A DNA stretch of 64,000 nt from Scalesia atractyloides (GCA_947069175.1 CAMTDV010000017.1:46199137-46263136), one strand, 5' to 3'; positions 31,894 through 43,130 are shown, numbered from the stretch's first letter. Notes: generated by a model not told the origin, from the sequence alone. Program-made: numbers and translations.

Positions 31894-34800
31894 TGTTAAC
31901 GGGAGGGACCAAAGTCGCCAATTCGCTAAATTACAATCACTATTTAATAGTGAATTAAATTGAGGGACTTAAAATAAAAATATGGAAAATTTTCAAGTTC
32001 TGAAGGCCCCCTTGCGGACCGCAAGGCTCATGCCATACGGTCCGCAAGCAAAACCAAAACCATGGGTGCCTAAGGTCCTTACGGACTGTAAGGCGAAGCC
32101 CATACGGTCCGCAAGGACCTGCCAGCGAACAGAAACATGGCAGAGCCATGCTCTGCCACTTATTGTCGCCATTTCCACCTTTTCCCTCATCTTGCCACGT
32201 CCATGGACACTTGTTGACGTCCTATAACATCTGGCAACCTCTCCTAACTCCTCCATGACTTTAAGAAGAGTAATTTATGAGTTGCAACAAACTTACATGC
32301 ATTCTAAATTCACCAAGTTCATCTAGAGGAGTTCCTGGCCATTTTCAAGCATTCGTGTCTGCTCTTAGCATAATCTGGACCTTATGTAAGTGTTCAAATT
32401 CGTGCTAAGTCTTTTCTTTAGGATTTAAGCAAAGGTCAAAGTCTTGACGTAAAAACGCATTGACTTTGAGCTAAGACCATGATGGCCAGCCATTGGTCGT
32501 AACGAAAGTGGCTACGTGATCAAAATAAGGTAGGTGTAATCCCTTAAAAGGGAACCTCCAGATTACCACGAATTCTTGACCAATTGACGAGTCAAAGTAA
32601 AAGTCAACAAAAGTCAAACTGACCAGATTTCATAAATTTCATAACTGATTATATAAATATTATAAAATATGTTTTGATGCATAAACAACTTATAAATAAG
32701 TGTCAGAACATGTATAAACTGATTTGACCCATCGAGCTTCGGTCTAGAGTCGGTTTGCAACCGAAAGTCTCAAGGTTTAACCTCAGCCTTGACTTTCAGT
32801 TCTGACCCGATTTAGCTAGTCAAGCTACTAATTTTATATCACTTTAAGATCATGATTAGTGTAGTATAACCTCCTAAAGTTATATTACATGATTCCTTAG
32901 CAATCCGAGCTATTATAGAAGTTTCGCTAAATTACGTAAACTTTTGCAAAAAGGCCCTTTTTCTATAAATCAATGTTTTAAACATTCATGCATATAAAAA
33001 TATGTTATAAACTGATTTGTAAAATTTATTAAGTTATTTTGATGTCAAGATTCTGACCATAAACTGCATTTTAATTGGTTATGATTTATAAAGCGTTAAA
33101 AGGACTAAAATGCCCTTTTTGGCATTTTAGAAAGTTTAAACATAATTTCTTTCACGAAACCTTTTATATACTGATGTAATATTATTAGTAGGTTATGTTG
33201 GGATGTTAAAACAGTTTATGACCAGATTTGATGCTATAGATTCGTAAAATGTCGTTAAATGACTAAACTACCCTTTTGATGACAATTTGGTTTTAACTAG
33301 ACTTTTTGGGCATATTTTGGTAATTTAAAACTAATCATAACCTCAGTTTGCATTAAACATTGAACTAAGCGGCATTTATCGACTTTTACGCTTTTCGGCG
33401 CATAGTATGGTTTAAAACCATAATTATGGGCCAAGACTTGTTACCTACTGATTTATAAACTTAATGTCAATGATTTTACAGTAAGTACAAGTCCCAAACT
33501 CAGAATCCCAATTATGGCTTCAAAGCTATGTGTGAAATTATCAAAATGCCCCTACAGGGCGTAGTTTGGTATAAAACTATCAAAAACACATAGACTTGAT
33601 ATCCTACTGATATAACATCAAAAAATATATGTTTTTACTGAATAGTTATGATCTTGACATCAGTAATGTTTTAAACGCCCTTTATAAGCCGTAAAATGAC
33701 CAAAATGCCCTTATGTGGCGGAATTCGGATTTAAAATCCTTTCGGACAAACTTATTGATATCCTACTGATATCATAACATATTTAAAACATAATGGCATG
33801 TGGAATTTGTATAAGACTCTCTCGATTACCCGGTTTCGCTTCCACGCTTTCGGTTAAGCATACGTAACTAGTTTACGTAATTTAACCAAAACGGGTCAAC
33901 CTTGTCGATTCTTATGAAAATCCAGAATGTTATTGGTATACCCGTATTATACAAGTCTTAATACTTATCGGGTCCAATTAACCTTCTATCCCGGTCACTG
34001 CTTGATCTAGCGTATCGTACCGTATTTATTTTAACGTAAGACTAACCGGTTAAAGTCTAAGACTTAGTTAAGGACCCGTTATCATTCTAACTTGGTTAAT
34101 AATACCATCACTCCAGACAAAACGCCTCCGCGGTAGATTGTGCCTGTACTTATTATCTTGATTTGCGGCTGAGTTGCGACTTTTCTGAAAACTTAGCGCA
34201 GATAAATACATTTAACTTATTTTCCCTATACGGGCTTGGGATACGGTAAACTATTACCGCTTGGTCGGGAATGGACATTATGTTTTATCCAGATGTGGTA
34301 ATTAACTAAAATACATAACCCGGTTTTAATCTGTTTTGTCTAAAACTCAAACATTGGGGATGGGCTTGACCGTGTCTGGGATATCCTTGGCTCACTAAAG
34401 TGTTAGTGGCCACAACTTAAGCATTGGTGTTGGCATACATCGGTAACTGCTGTTATTATTATTATCTGCTTTCTGTGTGAAAGTTCTGAAGTGGTGTGTC
34501 AGTCAATCATGTCTCGGTTTCTATACTGAGCCCCATATGTAAAAGACGGACATGTAAATCTGTATACAAGGTCAATTATACTGTCCCAAGTTATTTATAA
34601 AACGTGCCTAGTGCACCTAAAACCATTTCGAAAAAAAATTTCAAAATGAGTCGGTTGATTGTATTTACCAGTGTAAACTGACGTATTTTCAAAGATCGAG
34701 TTACAGGTACAAGTACGTAATAGGCCGGGAGCTGCGGGGTAATTATACTAAGGAGTTGCGACCTTGTAGAAGTGCTTGTAGAGTCTGTTATCATTTTGTG

Positions 34801-35025
34801 TATGTATATTTTCGATCCGCCTATGGATATTATTACAAGCCATGTATATGTTTGTATATTTGTGTTTCGAACTCTGGATACTTTATGGTTTGTAATAGTT
34901 TGTATTTTACTCCAAGCCTTCCGCTGTGTTGCTCTGTGTTGTAATTGGTTATGATGATATCAACTGTACGTCATGATACTCCCCACCGGGCCCACCGGAA
35001 TACACGTAGAAATCGGGGTGTAACA
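31894..35025 (+). repeat. LTR, probably of Gypsy-D (left end uncertain)
   Basis: The right end AATCGGGGTGTAACA (35025) is a typical Ty3/gypsy LTR end. The left end is tentatively TGTTAACGGGAGGGACC at 31894; I see no clear target duplication. Inside: near-palindromes CTTGCGGACCGCAAG and CATACGGTCCGCAAG repeated three times (32010-32120), and four diverged units around AAATGCCC (about 33110, 33270, 33550, 33700). No primer-binding site follows the LTR; coding-like DNA begins at once, so the leader is deleted or this LTR belongs to another insertion. Confidence 0.5.
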
Positions 35026-35559
35026 TTTGTGGAATACTTTCCACAACCAACCATTGAGCCTTTGCCTCAACCACCACAATCAACTGTTGGGCCTTCGACC
35101 CAACTACCACCTCTACCACCATCAGATTTTGGAAACCCAATTCCCTCATATCCAGATTCGTCTGGATATAACCCATTTGTTTCATCTTCTGGCTTGCCTA
35201 ACTATATACACCATGCACCATCTCAGGATCCTTATGTTGAAGCAGCTGCACATAATGATCTTTACTCTTCTCCTTTTCCACCATACTCCACCATATCATA
35301 CGCAGTTGGTGGATACCCCTTTTATGGGTATCATCCTTCTGGTGCACCCCCACCTTATGTATACCAACATCCGGGTGCACTGCAGCCACAATTTCCACCG
35401 CCACCACAGCCTCAACCTCAGGCGCCAGTACTTGAGGCTATGCAAGAAACGTGGGAGCAAATAAAGGAATTCCAGCGAAAGACTGAAAAATCAGAAAAGA
35501 AGAACAAGAAATATCTGAAAAGATTTGTGAGGTTAATAAAAGGGAAAAAAGGTGACTAA
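35026..35559 (+). CDS. Proline-rich ORF upstream of Gypsy-D gag
   Basis: Open frame of about 178 aa from the LTR edge, stop at 35557-35559; its start codon may be lost or inside the LTR (in-frame ATG at 34945). Pro/Tyr/Gln rich (QPPQSTVGPSTQLPPLPPSD, SGAPPPYVYQHPG), then a short Lys/Glu helix (EQIKEFQRKTEKSEKKNKKY) and a basic end KGKKGD. Position before gag parallels the extra ORF of Gypsy-B, but I see no sequence similarity. Possibly an RNA-binding or gag-accessory protein; unproven. Confidence 0.5.
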   Translation, partial: FVEYFPQPTIEPLPQPPQSTVGPSTQLPPLPPSDFGNPIPSYPDSSGYNPFVSSSGLPNYIHHAPSQDPYVEAAAHNDLYSSPFPPYSTISYAVGGYPFYGYHPSGAPPPYVYQHPGALQPQFPPPPQPQPQAPVLEAMQETWEQIKEFQRKTEKSEKKNKKYLKRFVRLIKGKKGD

Positions 35560-36525
35560 ACCCTTGTATTTTGACTATGTAATTTTATATTTCCAAGAAG
35601 TCCATGTGTGGACATTGTCTTTACTTAGTCCCTGCGTGGACACATTTAATTTAAGTATTAGTCCATGCGAGGACAAATCTTGTTATTTAAAAGTCCTAAT
35701 TTTTAGGCATTATTGTAATGTTTTAATTTAATGAAAATTTTGGAGTTATTTAATTATGCATGTCGCTTCATCCGTTGTTCATACGATCGTCTCGATTTTA
35801 ATTCGAAATTTATGATCTGCGAAATATTTCAAAAGATCATCTTAATGATTTTATACCCGCCAAGTGATGACGTCACTTATATTGGCAAAACGGTAGATTG
35901 AATTATATGGTACTCTACCATGGTAGTTAAGGTTGAGATTTCCCTTCTATCCAGAGGTGGTGAACTACGTTCTAAGCCTCCTAGTCTGCCTGATCTAGAC
36001 TAGTTTCTTAAACTATTTTAAGATTTTATTCTAAAAAGTTAACATCTTTAAAGTGTTAACACTCCTAGGCAGTGTGACTTGAGGAACCACACGAGCCGTC
36101 AAGATTATGGACTATGTCCAAGTTATTATAAGCCTATATGATCAATTTGATCCTGGCTAAATATCATCCATTTGATGAATCTATTAATTAAAACATCCAT
36201 TAGTGGTGTAATACCTGCAGCCTATTTATTAAACATCCATTAGTGGTGTACTGCCAACAGGTTATATCCTTGCCCATTAGTGACAACGACAAATGTAGTC
36301 TATGACTCCCTGTCTCGAGGTAATAAATTTCATACAAACCTCGAATCCATTTGTTCTATTCTTATTTTGTCCCTTGGGACAGGCCGTTTATGCCATATTT
36401 ATCACCCCCATAAGACTTTACAAATTTACATGGTTTATTATACCATGCCCCACATTATAATACAAGTCATCAAGCGTGTATGACTAATAAAAACTTATAT
36501 TATTATTATAGCTTCAACGGACAAG
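35560..36525 (+). other. Gypsy-D leader region
   Basis: No gene. A motif GTCCAT/ATGTG.GAGGACA recurs three times at 35600-35680, CATCCATTAGTGGTGTA twice (about 36194 and 36234), and TGATGACGTCA at 35866-35876. The right-hand copy of the segmental duplication starts inside this stretch (35668). Confidence 0.5.
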
Positions 36526-37413
36526 ATGGCATATTCAAATGAAGTTAACAGCCAAAGGAAGGACAATGACGTGAATGAGAACATTGTTATAACTAAAAGA
36601 GATCTTCAAGCACTTATTGCCACAGAAGTTGAGAAGGTAATAAAGAATAACGCTGAAAAGCAATTAGAGTCAAGTGCATCGCACTCTAAACACTTGTCCA
36701 CGCACACTTCGAAGCATACCACCAAGCAATTTTCAAAGCCTCCTTCAGAAGAGAAGGAATATTCGGAGCACTCGTCGAATGTGAGGAGAGAGAGGGAGAA
36801 ATATCAGAAGAAGACTAATTTCTCGAAAGAGGGATGCTCGTATAAATATTTCGCATCATGTAAACCTCGTGACTTCACCGGTGAAAAAAGGGCAGTTAAA
36901 ACCGTTAGATGGTTGGATGAGATTGAATCGGTAGTAGAATAAGTGGATGTGCTGAGAAGGATGTGGTAAAGTATGTTGGGCAATCTTTTAAGGGCGATGC
37001 CCTGACTTGGTGGAAATCAATGACACAATCTGCTGGGAAAGTGTATCTGTATAATATCAGTTGGACCAAGTTTGTAGATTTGATAAAGGAAACCTACTTC
37101 CTACATCACGAGGTGGAAAAGATTGAAAAAGACTTTCTGGGGTTACAAATGAAGAACTTAGACTGTAGGAAGTATTTGTCTGATTACAACTCCATGTCAA
37201 GATTAGTACCTTACCTGATCACCCCTGAAACTAAACGCATTGCGCGTTTTATCGGTGGTCTGGAACCGGAGATCAAGGGGAATGTCAGGGCTTCAAGGCC
37301 AGAAACTTTCAGATCTACAGCAGAGTTGGCTTTGACACTTACTCAGTACCTGAAAAGGCATCAGTCCATCAAGTCTAAAGCAGAGGGAAAGCGAAAGAGA
37401 GAAGATCACCGAA
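36526..37413 (+). pseudogene. Gypsy-D gag, interrupted by Copia-2
   Basis: ATG at 36526: charged, Ser/His-rich N-terminus, then the Ty3 gag core CKPRDFTGEKRAVKTVRWLDEIE. A frameshift near 36940 moves the frame to KDVVKYVGQSFKGDALTWWKSM (36960 onward), ISWTKFVDLIKETYF and RFIGGLEPEIKGNV. The zinc knuckle is missing because Copia-2 inserted at 37413/37414 after KRKREDH; the rest of Gypsy-D would lie right of the window. Confidence 0.8.
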
Positions 37414-37813
37414 TGTTGGTGCATAATGTCTATGTCTTAGTCTTATATCGATTATGTATTATATAGAGCTTAATAGGCTAGGTTATGAAGTATTTATGAA
37501 GTGTCTTAGCCAAGTTCTCCCATGTGTTAACATGTTCAGGCATGTTCGGCCGAACTTGCATATGCAAGTTCGGGCGAACTTGCACCTCCATGGCCGAACT
37601 TGTAATGCTATAAATACCTAGCTTGAGTGTCTCATTTGTAACTTTGGCATCTCAGAGGCGAAGCTCTGTCAGTCTGTAACCAGAACGTTTGATCTATAAA
37701 ACTGACGTTTAACTGATTAATTCTTGTCTATTGGTAACACGACGTAATATTTCCGCTATTATGGACGTTAGATATCAAATTTAGGTTCCTAAGCATCGAG
37801 GATCGGTCCTACA
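37414..37813 (+). repeat. Copia-2 5' LTR
   Basis: 400 bp from TGTTGGTGCATAATG to TCCTACA. TATA box CTATAAATACC (about 37610). Contains CAAGTTCGGGCGAACTTG (37565-37582) and two related half or full dyads (37542-37557, 37589-37602). Duplicated at 48035-48434. Confidence 0.85.
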
Positions 37814-37815
37814 AG

Positions 37816-37827
37816 TGGTATCAGAGC
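37816..37827 (+). promoter_or_regulatory. Copia-2 primer-binding site
   Basis: TGGTATCAGAGC two bases after the LTR, complementary to initiator tRNA-Met. A second copy, in the duplication, is at 48437-48448. Confidence 0.9.
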
Positions 37828-38049
37828 TAGAACAGCCTGATTTGATAGTATCAAGACAAGAACACTTCTATTTCTACTCTGTTCTTCTTTTTTCTTAACT
37901 TTTGATCACTCAATGAAGAATTCATGGTCAAAATCTTTTGAATTTTGAATATATCATGTAAAATACAACAAAGATAAACCCTTGAAAGATTGGAGACCAA
38001 ATTTAACCGAATTCATGAATTTTGAAAAAACCATGTTTTTGAAAACTCT

Positions 38050-38445
38050 CAGGAACGAACTTGTTGGCCATGTTCGGCCGAACTTGCCCTAAAATATCAA
38101 TTTTTCAAGTGATTTTTTAGTAAGTTCGTCCGAACTTAGGTGATTTTTGAGGAAATTTAAGTCAAGTTCGCTCGAAGATACTGGATTTTCATTAATTTTA
38201 CATCAAGTTCGACCGAACTTGTGTAAAATCAAGAAAGTTTTAAGTAAGTTCGGCCGAACTTGCTCGTATTTCATCGAAATTGTGTTGACAAGTTCGCTCG
38301 AAGTTCTGTTTGTTTGTTCAAAAGTGTGTGAGTTCGACCGAAGATAAAAGAAATTTTTCAAAGTAGATCTAACAAGTTCAACCGAACTTGTTAGAAAATT
38401 CAAGAATTCTTCATTTGTTGCTACAAGTTCGACCGAACTTGTAGT
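38050..38445 (+). repeat. Palindrome array in Copia-2 leader
   Basis: About ten copies of the dyad AAGTTCG-NN-CGAACTT. Examples: 38071-38086, 38121-38138, 38204-38221, 38245-38262, 38371-38394, 38421-38444. The arms are constant, the two centre bases vary, and outer bases vary in a paired way (CTAC..GTAG, TAAC..GTTA). Spacing is irregular (about 30-60 bp). Confidence 0.85.
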
Positions 38446-38505
38446 AGGACTAATCATTTTCAAAGTTTTTGAAAGTTTTTCAGCGTATACGTTTCGTTAT
38501 TCACA

Positions 38506-39361
38506 ATGGAGGATCAACTAAGAGCTTTTATGTCCGGAGCTAGTTCGTCAAATGCCAACGTGATTAATCAAGTCAATCTTGATAACGAAATGGGAAGGAC
38601 AGTCTAACCGCCCAAGCTGATGAGCATGGACGAGTACGAAGCATGGAAAGAGAAGTTTACCTATTGGGTTCAAGCCATGCACTTTGCTTGCTGGGTGTCA
38701 ATCGAAAGAGGCTACACTGTTCCGGTAGATGAACATCAACAAGTTCTTGAGAAGTACAACTACTCGACAGCTCAGAGAGACGAATACATTGCAGAGAAAA
38801 AGATGATCAGTCTCATCCAATAGTCTGTCAAAGAAGATATTCTAATCTTGTTACCAGAGTATACTACAGCAAGAGAGCTTTGGTTGTCGTTACAGAAAAA
38901 ATACCAAGGCGGTGTTGAAATGAAAAAAACCAAGAATGCTCTCATTCTGAAAGAGTTCGATATCTTCTGCATGCTAAAGAATGAGACCATTAAGCAAATG
39001 ATTGAGCATTTCTGTCATCTCAAAGTGCAAATGCGAAGACACGGTCTTGAGAAGACGGAACAAGAATACATCGACAAACTTGCTGACACACTACCAGAGG
39101 GTGAATGGACTACGTATTTGATGGTTCTGAAGAATAGTGATAAGTGGGATTTCTTCAAGTTGTCAACCTTTATCGATAAACTCGAAGGCCACGAAATGGA
39201 GCTTCTGAAGATAGCGAAGTCAAAGAACGCTAATATTGTTCAAGACATCGGTTTGTACTACAAAACCGGAATGAAAGATAACATTTCGAGTCCAAAAATT
39301 GGAACTGCTTTTAGTGCAAACATGAATGCTTCTCCATAGAATCAGAACCACTCACAGCCTC
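38506..39361 (+). pseudogene. Copia-2 gag, 5' part
   Basis: ATG at 38506 (MEDQLRAFMSGASSSN). The frame runs to the Gypsy-C insertion and contains KLMSMDEYEAWKEKFTYWVQ, TARELWLSLQKKYQG, YIDKLADTLPEGEWTTYLMV, typical of copia UBN2/gag domains. In-frame stops at 38605-38607 (TAA), 38821-38823 (TAG) and 39337-39339 (TAG). The last codons run into the duplicated target GCCTC, and the frame picks up correctly at 52951 (HSQ-P-QYDQS). The same three stops are in the second copy. Confidence 0.85.
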
Positions 39362-39714
39362 TGTCACACCCCGACCCGTAGCGGAAAGGTGATCGGGGCA
39401 TGATTGGGTTTTCATCAAAGCTCATGACATTTATTATAATGTTTCATATTTATTATTACAATTTAAAGGAGATCATACAATCATAATTACAACAGGTTCT
39501 ATACATCTTTCTAGACTTCATTATTTTCTTCTAAGGCAATTTCCTATGTTTTCCTTGCTTCATCCTGTTCACCTGTATCATGTGTAAAAATGGTTTTTGG
39601 GTCAAAAAAAAGTTGGCGAGTGAACCTTGTTCGAAAGCATTTATTATTTATTTCTTGCTGTATTTAATATGGAAAAATTGTGCAATAATCATATGTGAAC
39701 AAACGTAAATAATC

Positions 39715-39920
39715 ATACAATAACAATAACCATAACAAACAATAACATACAATAACAATAACCATAATAAACAATAACATACAATAACAATAACCATAAT
39801 AAACAATAACATACAATAACAATAACCATAATGAACAATAACATACAATAACAATAACCATAATAAACAATAACATACAATAACAATAACCATAGTGAAC
39901 AATAACATACAATAACAACC
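39715..39920. repeat. 32-bp minisatellite in Gypsy-C LTRa
   Basis: Unit of the form CAATAACATACAATAACAAT + AACCATAATAAA, six copies (CCATAA at 39730, 39762, 39794, 39826, 39858, 39890). The other LTR of the element (46060-46165) has only three units; the solo LTR (50340-50545) has six. Confidence 0.9.
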
Positions 39921-40660
39921 ACCTTGCATGAATATATAACATGAATGACAATGTAAATGTTGGCAAGGTCTCGTTCACGCTCATAGGTAATGGGGAATGG
40001 CTCACGCTCATAGGTAATGGGGAGCAGACGGCCTATGATGAAATGTATGTGCGATCAAGGCTCAATCAAACGGAGCCGATCGTATGTTGGCAACGCCTGG
40101 TTCACGCTCATAATGTAATGGGGAACAGCTCAACGCTCATAATGTAATGGGGAGCGGCGGCCTATGATAATGTATGTACTGAAAATGATAAATTTAATCT
40201 AAACAATAACCACACAAACAGTTGATACATGTTGAATACACATTTGTTCATGGATATGATAGATGCACAATAGTTTAAATGTGATAAATAATAAGACACA
40301 TGATACACCCCAAAAACGTGATTAAAACGGGGAATTTGTAGAGATTCACTCACATTGGGTGCGTTCGGTGGATGATGTTGAATGCGCACGAGTTTAGAGG
40401 ATTGATCGACGAGGAAAAACTAACCTATTTAATAACGAAAAGGTACGGTAAATAAGTGGATTTTATTAACAATTTTAATAGGATTTTTGGATATATTTTT
40501 GTGAGTTTAAGGCTATTTTCTAACTTTAAAAACGTTATTTTTAAGTATTTTTAATTGATTTTTAAATTAAATAAATAAATAAAATAATAAAAAAAATGTT
40601 GACTTTTGACCGTTGACCACGTGTTGACCGTTGACCGGTTCGGTGGTGAATATTATTGCA

Positions 40661-41070
40661 CTGAGTGAGACTCGAACCCGTGACCTCCCGTACGCGTGCA
40701 CGCAGCTCTACCAACTGAGTTACGTGTCTAACCCGAAATATTTCTGTTTTTAATTATATTTATACACTATTTAAGTTAATCCGAAAATTATTTATTTTAA
40801 AAAGGATTTTATTGTATCGACTCGGTGTTCTCCACAGGTCTCGAACCCGGGACCAGTGGTTTAGTTTGGCACACAGTCCACCGCTGGACTGTGTGTCTAA
40901 CTTGGTAAATATTCCGGCTTTTATTATACTTAATAGTTAACTGCGAGTGGATCCGGTTCAGTTTAAAAAGGAACATTTTTATTACCAAGAATGTGCGTGT
41001 GTTAAGGATCGAACTCGGGACGTATGCGTATTGTTTGCACACAGTCCACCGCTGGACTGTGTGTCTAACC
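40661..41070 (-). repeat. Three tandem tRNA-like modules in Gypsy-C LTRa
   Basis: Minus-strand modules at about 40731-40661, 40911-40832 and 41070-41002. Each has an A-box-like segment (AACTCAGTTGGTAGAGC; AGTCCAGCGGTGGA in the last two) and, about 35 nt on, a B-box-like segment (GGGTTCGAGTC, GGGTTCGAGACC, GAGTTCGATCC). The last two contain a perfect 11-bp inverted repeat CACACAGTCCA-CCGC-TGGACTGTGTG. Acceptor stems do not pair, so these are not tRNA genes; they look like SINE heads or captured tRNA fragments. Matching copies lie in the solo LTR (about 51291-51700). Confidence 0.65.
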
Positions 41071-42074
41071 CGTTCATAATACTGATTTTAATTAATCTCA
41101 TACACTAGGCCGACTTCATCTTCTTCGTTCAAAACACAGACATCGGTTAACCAAACTGTTACTTGTTAAGTTAAATTAACGAACTTTATAAGCAATTGAA
41201 AGGTAATGAACGGAGAGGGTTTGGGGAAAGGATGTACCGAACAGGTGTCTTTCACAGAACTCCGGCAAGGATTCGTCGGCTCTGTTTTGTGAACTTCGGC
41301 TGTTAGGATCAATTAGCAGTTTTGATTGCTTAGACGTGAAATTGAGTTACTAAACAATGATAAACAGAAGGTTTAGGTGACTATACCGATTCACAACAAG
41401 ATTCTGGAAATTCCAGAAGTTTTCCGGCGAAAGTTGAATGTTCGGCAACAACGTCTGGGATTGATTATGGGTGATGGATTGAAGTTAGCAATAGTCTAAC
41501 AACGGATTGAAACAGAAAGAGTCGAGGTATTTACCGTTCTGAGGTGAGTCTCGGTTTTCCGGCGACTTGCAGAGAATTCCGGCGATGTATTTCTTGCGAC
41601 AGAGATTCTTCAGGGAGTTTAAGGTGAGTGTGGGTGATGTCGGTATGAGCTCTAAAAAATCTTATTTTAGAGTAAACAGAAAGGATGGAATGAATTCGGT
41701 TTTCCGGCGAAAATTTCCGGTTAATTTGCAGAGGATTCCGGCGACTGCGGCGAGGTTTTCTGAGCGAAATGGAGAGTGTAATTTTGATAAACTCGCGAGC
41801 TCACTGATGAATAAAGTATAATTCAGGTTTAATTGCATTTCCGGTTTCGAATTCAACATTTTCGGTTATGGTTTGATGATTTGAATGAGTGACATTAAGG
41901 TTTTTCAGTTATAACCGGCGTGGATGTAAATGCACCGGTTATGACAAAAGAAAACGTTAATGATTGACGAATTCGCCGGGATTTCCGGCGAGAATGATTT
42001 GGGCACGCTGAGTGACAGATTTTGACTTCGAGTTTTATATTAAGTATTAATTGTTTCAGTATTTCACCAAGTAA

Positions 42075-42160
42075 CACAAGTGGCGAAGTGGTAGGATGTG
42101 TGTGAGTTAAGACTTGGAATTTACCCGGCTGACCCGGGTTCGAAACCCGGCTTCAGCATT
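42075..42160 (+). repeat. Plus-strand tRNA-like module in Gypsy-C LTRa
   Basis: A-box-like TGGCGAAGTGGTA (42081-42093) and B-box-like GGGTTCGAAACCC (42136-42148), the latter inside CCCGGGTTCGAAACCCGG, a good T-arm mimic. The corresponding place in the solo LTR has lost 22 bp including the whole B box. Confidence 0.6.
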
Positions 42161-42687
42161 TAATTTTTTCTCACTATTTTTTAATAAATGTTCAAATATA
42201 AATTTTATATTCTAATATACTTATTAATTATGTATCGTTTAAAATTAATTTGAGCATTAAATATGCAACGAAATTTTTAACTGGTTGTTCGGTTAATAAA
42301 CGAAGCGGGTTTGGTTAACCCGGTTTTTGACGGATGTTACAGTATCCCCTACTTTTAGAAATTTCGTCCCGAAATTTAAGTAGTGGCATGTTTGTCTCAA
42401 AAGGATGGTGTTTTAATTTGACAGTTACATACTTAGTAGAGAGTAAGAGTTTAAATTTTGTTTGAGGCGGTAACGCTCCTTGTAAGGGTTGAATACCCTG
42501 CTACAGGAATCGCTTTTTGTTGCCTACGATAAAGAATATTGATAAACAGAGTTGATTGACTAAGTATGATTTTATGCGCAAGAGTTTTGATACGTTTGGA
42601 AAGATAAGGTTATATCCTAAAACAAAACTTCTACTGCTAATACCTACATGGAACTTCTCATAACCGCCTGACAATGCCTCTGATCCT

Positions 42688-42746
42688 TTGGCAAGAATAC
42701 TTATATATAGGAAGTACCAGCGGCGTATCCACCATATTCTTGTCAA
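42688..42746 (-). other. Hairpin with 35-nt conserved loop (Gypsy-C, copy 1)
   Basis: Arms 42688-42699 (TTGGCAAGAATA) and 42735-42746 (TATTCTTGTCAA) pair at 11 of 12. The loop 42700-42734 is the exact reverse complement of the Gypsy-A loop 13310-13344. The outer bases CTGAT...ATCAG can also pair. Confidence 0.7.
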
Positions 42747-43071
42747 ATTTTCATTGGTTTTATCAGTAAGTTATGATTGGTTCTATGATGTGACTCTAGA
42801 ACATAAACAAACACAACAACCAAAGCATGAGTCCTAATTCTGATAGTATACATGTTTGAATGATGACAGTACCTCTCTCGTTTGTTATGTTGGAGAGGTT
42901 AGTCTATGTAGTGAGACACAATCCAACTTCTTTGAATGGTGAGATTGAAATACGTTGAGATGTATGATGATATGAATGCTAAATCAGTGAGTATAAAACA
43001 AACTTCAACCAAGACATTACTAAAATCCTACATGGAACTTCTCATAATCGCCTGACAATGCCTCTGATCTT

Positions 43072-43130
43072 TTGACAAGAATACTTATATATAGGAAGTA
43101 CCAGCGGCGTATCCACCATATTCTTGTCAA
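43072..43130 (-). other. Hairpin with 35-nt conserved loop (Gypsy-C, copy 2)
   Basis: Arms 43072-43083 (TTGACAAGAATA) and 43119-43130 (TATTCTTGTCAA) are a perfect 12-bp inverted repeat; the loop 43084-43118 is identical to that of copy 1 and of Gypsy-A. Confidence 0.7.

Larger units (their letters stand above)
35668..40577. repeat. Segmental duplication, left copy
   Basis: Matches 46289-51198 at an exact offset of 10,621 bp. All frames in it are identical in the two copies except one Gly/Asp change at 39044 versus 49665. It includes Gypsy-D gag, the Copia-2 5' LTR, the start of Copia-2 gag and the first 1.2 kb of a Gypsy-C LTR. Beyond 40577 similarity continues but drops to several percent divergence. 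Confidence 0.9.
39362..42341 (-). repeat. Gypsy-C 3' LTR (LTRa)
   Basis: 2980 bp, TGTCACACCCCGACCC to GGATGTTACA on the plus strand. It contains a 32-bp minisatellite (39715-39920, six CCATAA-type units), repeats of ACGCTCATA.GTAATGGGGA (39978-40155), three minus-strand and one plus-strand tRNA-like modules (40661-41070, 42075-42160) and several TTCCGGCGA motifs (41420-41990). Frames over the minisatellite (Tyr/Val/Ile-rich) are spurious. Confidence 0.85.

Noticed and set aside
31894..35025. Solo LTR
   Set aside because: The right end is convincing but no target duplication matches the proposed left end, so I do not call it solo.
38050..38445. Regular-looking short palindromic repeats with spacers, CRISPR-like at first sight
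   Set aside because: Spacing is irregular, spacers are not uniform, the setting is a plant copia element and there are no cas genes.
39648..40011. Open frames rich in Tyr/Val/Ile/Cys (also at 45993-46287 and 50269-50632)
   Set aside because: They are translations of the 32-bp minisatellite in the Gypsy-C LTR.
40661..40731. tRNA gene in the Gypsy-C LTR
   Set aside because: A and B boxes are present but the acceptor stem does not pair and the anticodon arm is poor; kept as a tRNA-like module.
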